A stretch of DNA of 22,240 bases from Candidatus Magasanikbacteria bacterium CG1_02_32_51 (GTDB lineage Bacteria > Patescibacteriota > Patescibacteriia > Magasanikbacterales > UBA922): NCBI GenBank assembly GCA_001871435.1, contig MNVC01000044.1:1-22240 (forward strand). The letters are read 5' to 3'. Positions 21,871 through 22,240 of the stretch are shown piece by piece. A program made the translations under genes and the position numbers. Positions within the stretch are counted from its first letter, which is position 1; every line of letters starts with the position of its first letter. Under the pieces are notes generated by a model, which saw nothing but the letters and a program-made list of their open reading frames with translations, was not told the DNA's origin and searched no databases.

Positions 21871-22240
21871 ATGTGGAAGTCTAAAACTTGGTATTTTTTT
21901 CTTGTTTCATCACTCTGTTACTTGATTTTACTTTTATTATTTTATATAACTCCAGAAGAGGGAAGAGAAGCTTTTTTTGTACCCTTTTTAGTGATAGGTC
22001 AACTATTTTTAGTTAGTCTTATTTTTTCTATCCACACGTTTGTAAAAGTATCGAGAAATAAAATTATTAGTACGGAAGAAGGCGGTGAAGTTACAAAAAA
22101 AATGACAGCTAAAAAATATTTATTTTTAATTTTGGCAATTATAGCTGCAATTTTTGTCTTTTTTGATTTTTATATAATGCTGGACTACCTATTACTATCT
22201 CATTTGAGATTTTTTTTAGCATCTTTGAATGATAGAAATA
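21871..22240 (+). CDS. Membrane protein, 3' truncated by the window edge; function unknown
   Basis: An open frame from the ATG at 21871 to the window end (123 codons seen). The protein starts MWKSKTWYFFLVSS and has helices at about 6-26 and 36-58, then a polar loop (KVSRNKIISTEEGGEVTKKMTAKK) and a third helix at about 82-105. I do not recognise a family. The start is supported by a TATAAT box 32 bases upstream and by codon use like that of its neighbours. It diverges from terC. Confidence 0.75.
   Translation, partial: MWKSKTWYFFLVSSLCYLILLLLFYITPEEGREAFFVPFLVIGQLFLVSLIFSIHTFVKVSRNKIISTEEGGEVTKKMTAKKYLFLILAIIAAIFVFFDFYIMLDYLLLSHLRFFLASLNDRN

Noticed and set aside
1..22240. CRISPR array, insertion sequence or transposase, integrase, toxin-antitoxin or restriction system
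   Set aside because: No regularly spaced repeats and no such genes are visible in any frame; apart from the dus scar and the islet at 5514, the window looks like ordinary chromosomal sequence.

Overview
The window is very AT-rich (GC about 30% by eye) and carries short, densely packed genes on both strands. The gene content points to a Candidate Phyla Radiation / Patescibacteria genome of the Parcubacteria kind: a DUF5671 protein, a free-standing SWIB protein, a DUF4349 protein, small lipoproteins with PsbP-like domains, and a secreted protein with tandem cadherin-like beta-sandwich repeats. TGA is a genuine stop here (it ends the genes at 14595 and 19384), so the UGA-recoding Gracilibacteria and Absconditabacteria are unlikely. 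Assignment below superphylum level is not possible from this sequence. No gene start has a clear Shine-Dalgarno sequence, whereas many sigma70-type promoters are near-perfect (TTGNNN, 16-17 bp, often an extended TGN-TATAAT box).

Layout. 1-3700: the end of a copper P-type ATPase, then a secreted repeat protein with its own promoter. 3705-5374 (minus): rlmN, with a long structured leader, and a stand-alone ribH. 5375-5758: noncoding except for tRNA-Gln(CTG); it holds promoters, two terminators and an unexplained GC-rich islet. 5759-7366 (minus): dnaX, with a run of nine A in the tau region that could drive slippage. 7536-7805 (plus): SWIB protein. 7865-9546 (minus): mscL with two paralogous lipoproteins upstream. 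9757-11691 (minus): a large membrane protein with an internal lipobox and a Cys-x13-Cys repeat. 11863-12924 (plus): a dus gene preceded by a diverged copy of its own first 18 codons and a GC-rich hairpin. 12952-18195 (minus): a six-gene run comprising a NOX/ferric-reductase-like flavocytochrome, folD, a GT-C-like membrane protein, a DPM1-like glycosyltransferase and two unknowns. 18347-20605 (minus): DUF5671, a 53-aa membrane protein and DUF4349. 20700-21620 (minus): terC behind a structured leader that ends in an intrinsic terminator. 21871-end (plus): start of a membrane protein.

Functional themes are metal and redox handling at the membrane (CopA, TerC, NOX-like protein), cell-surface glycosylation and secreted or lipid-anchored proteins, osmotic protection (MscL), and RNA or DNA housekeeping (RlmN, Dus, tRNA-Gln, DnaX). 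The most interesting items are the dus 5'-end duplication, which looks like a scar of integration at the site where dusA-targeting elements insert; the terC leader, built like a riboswitch or a small RNA; and the dnaX slippery run.
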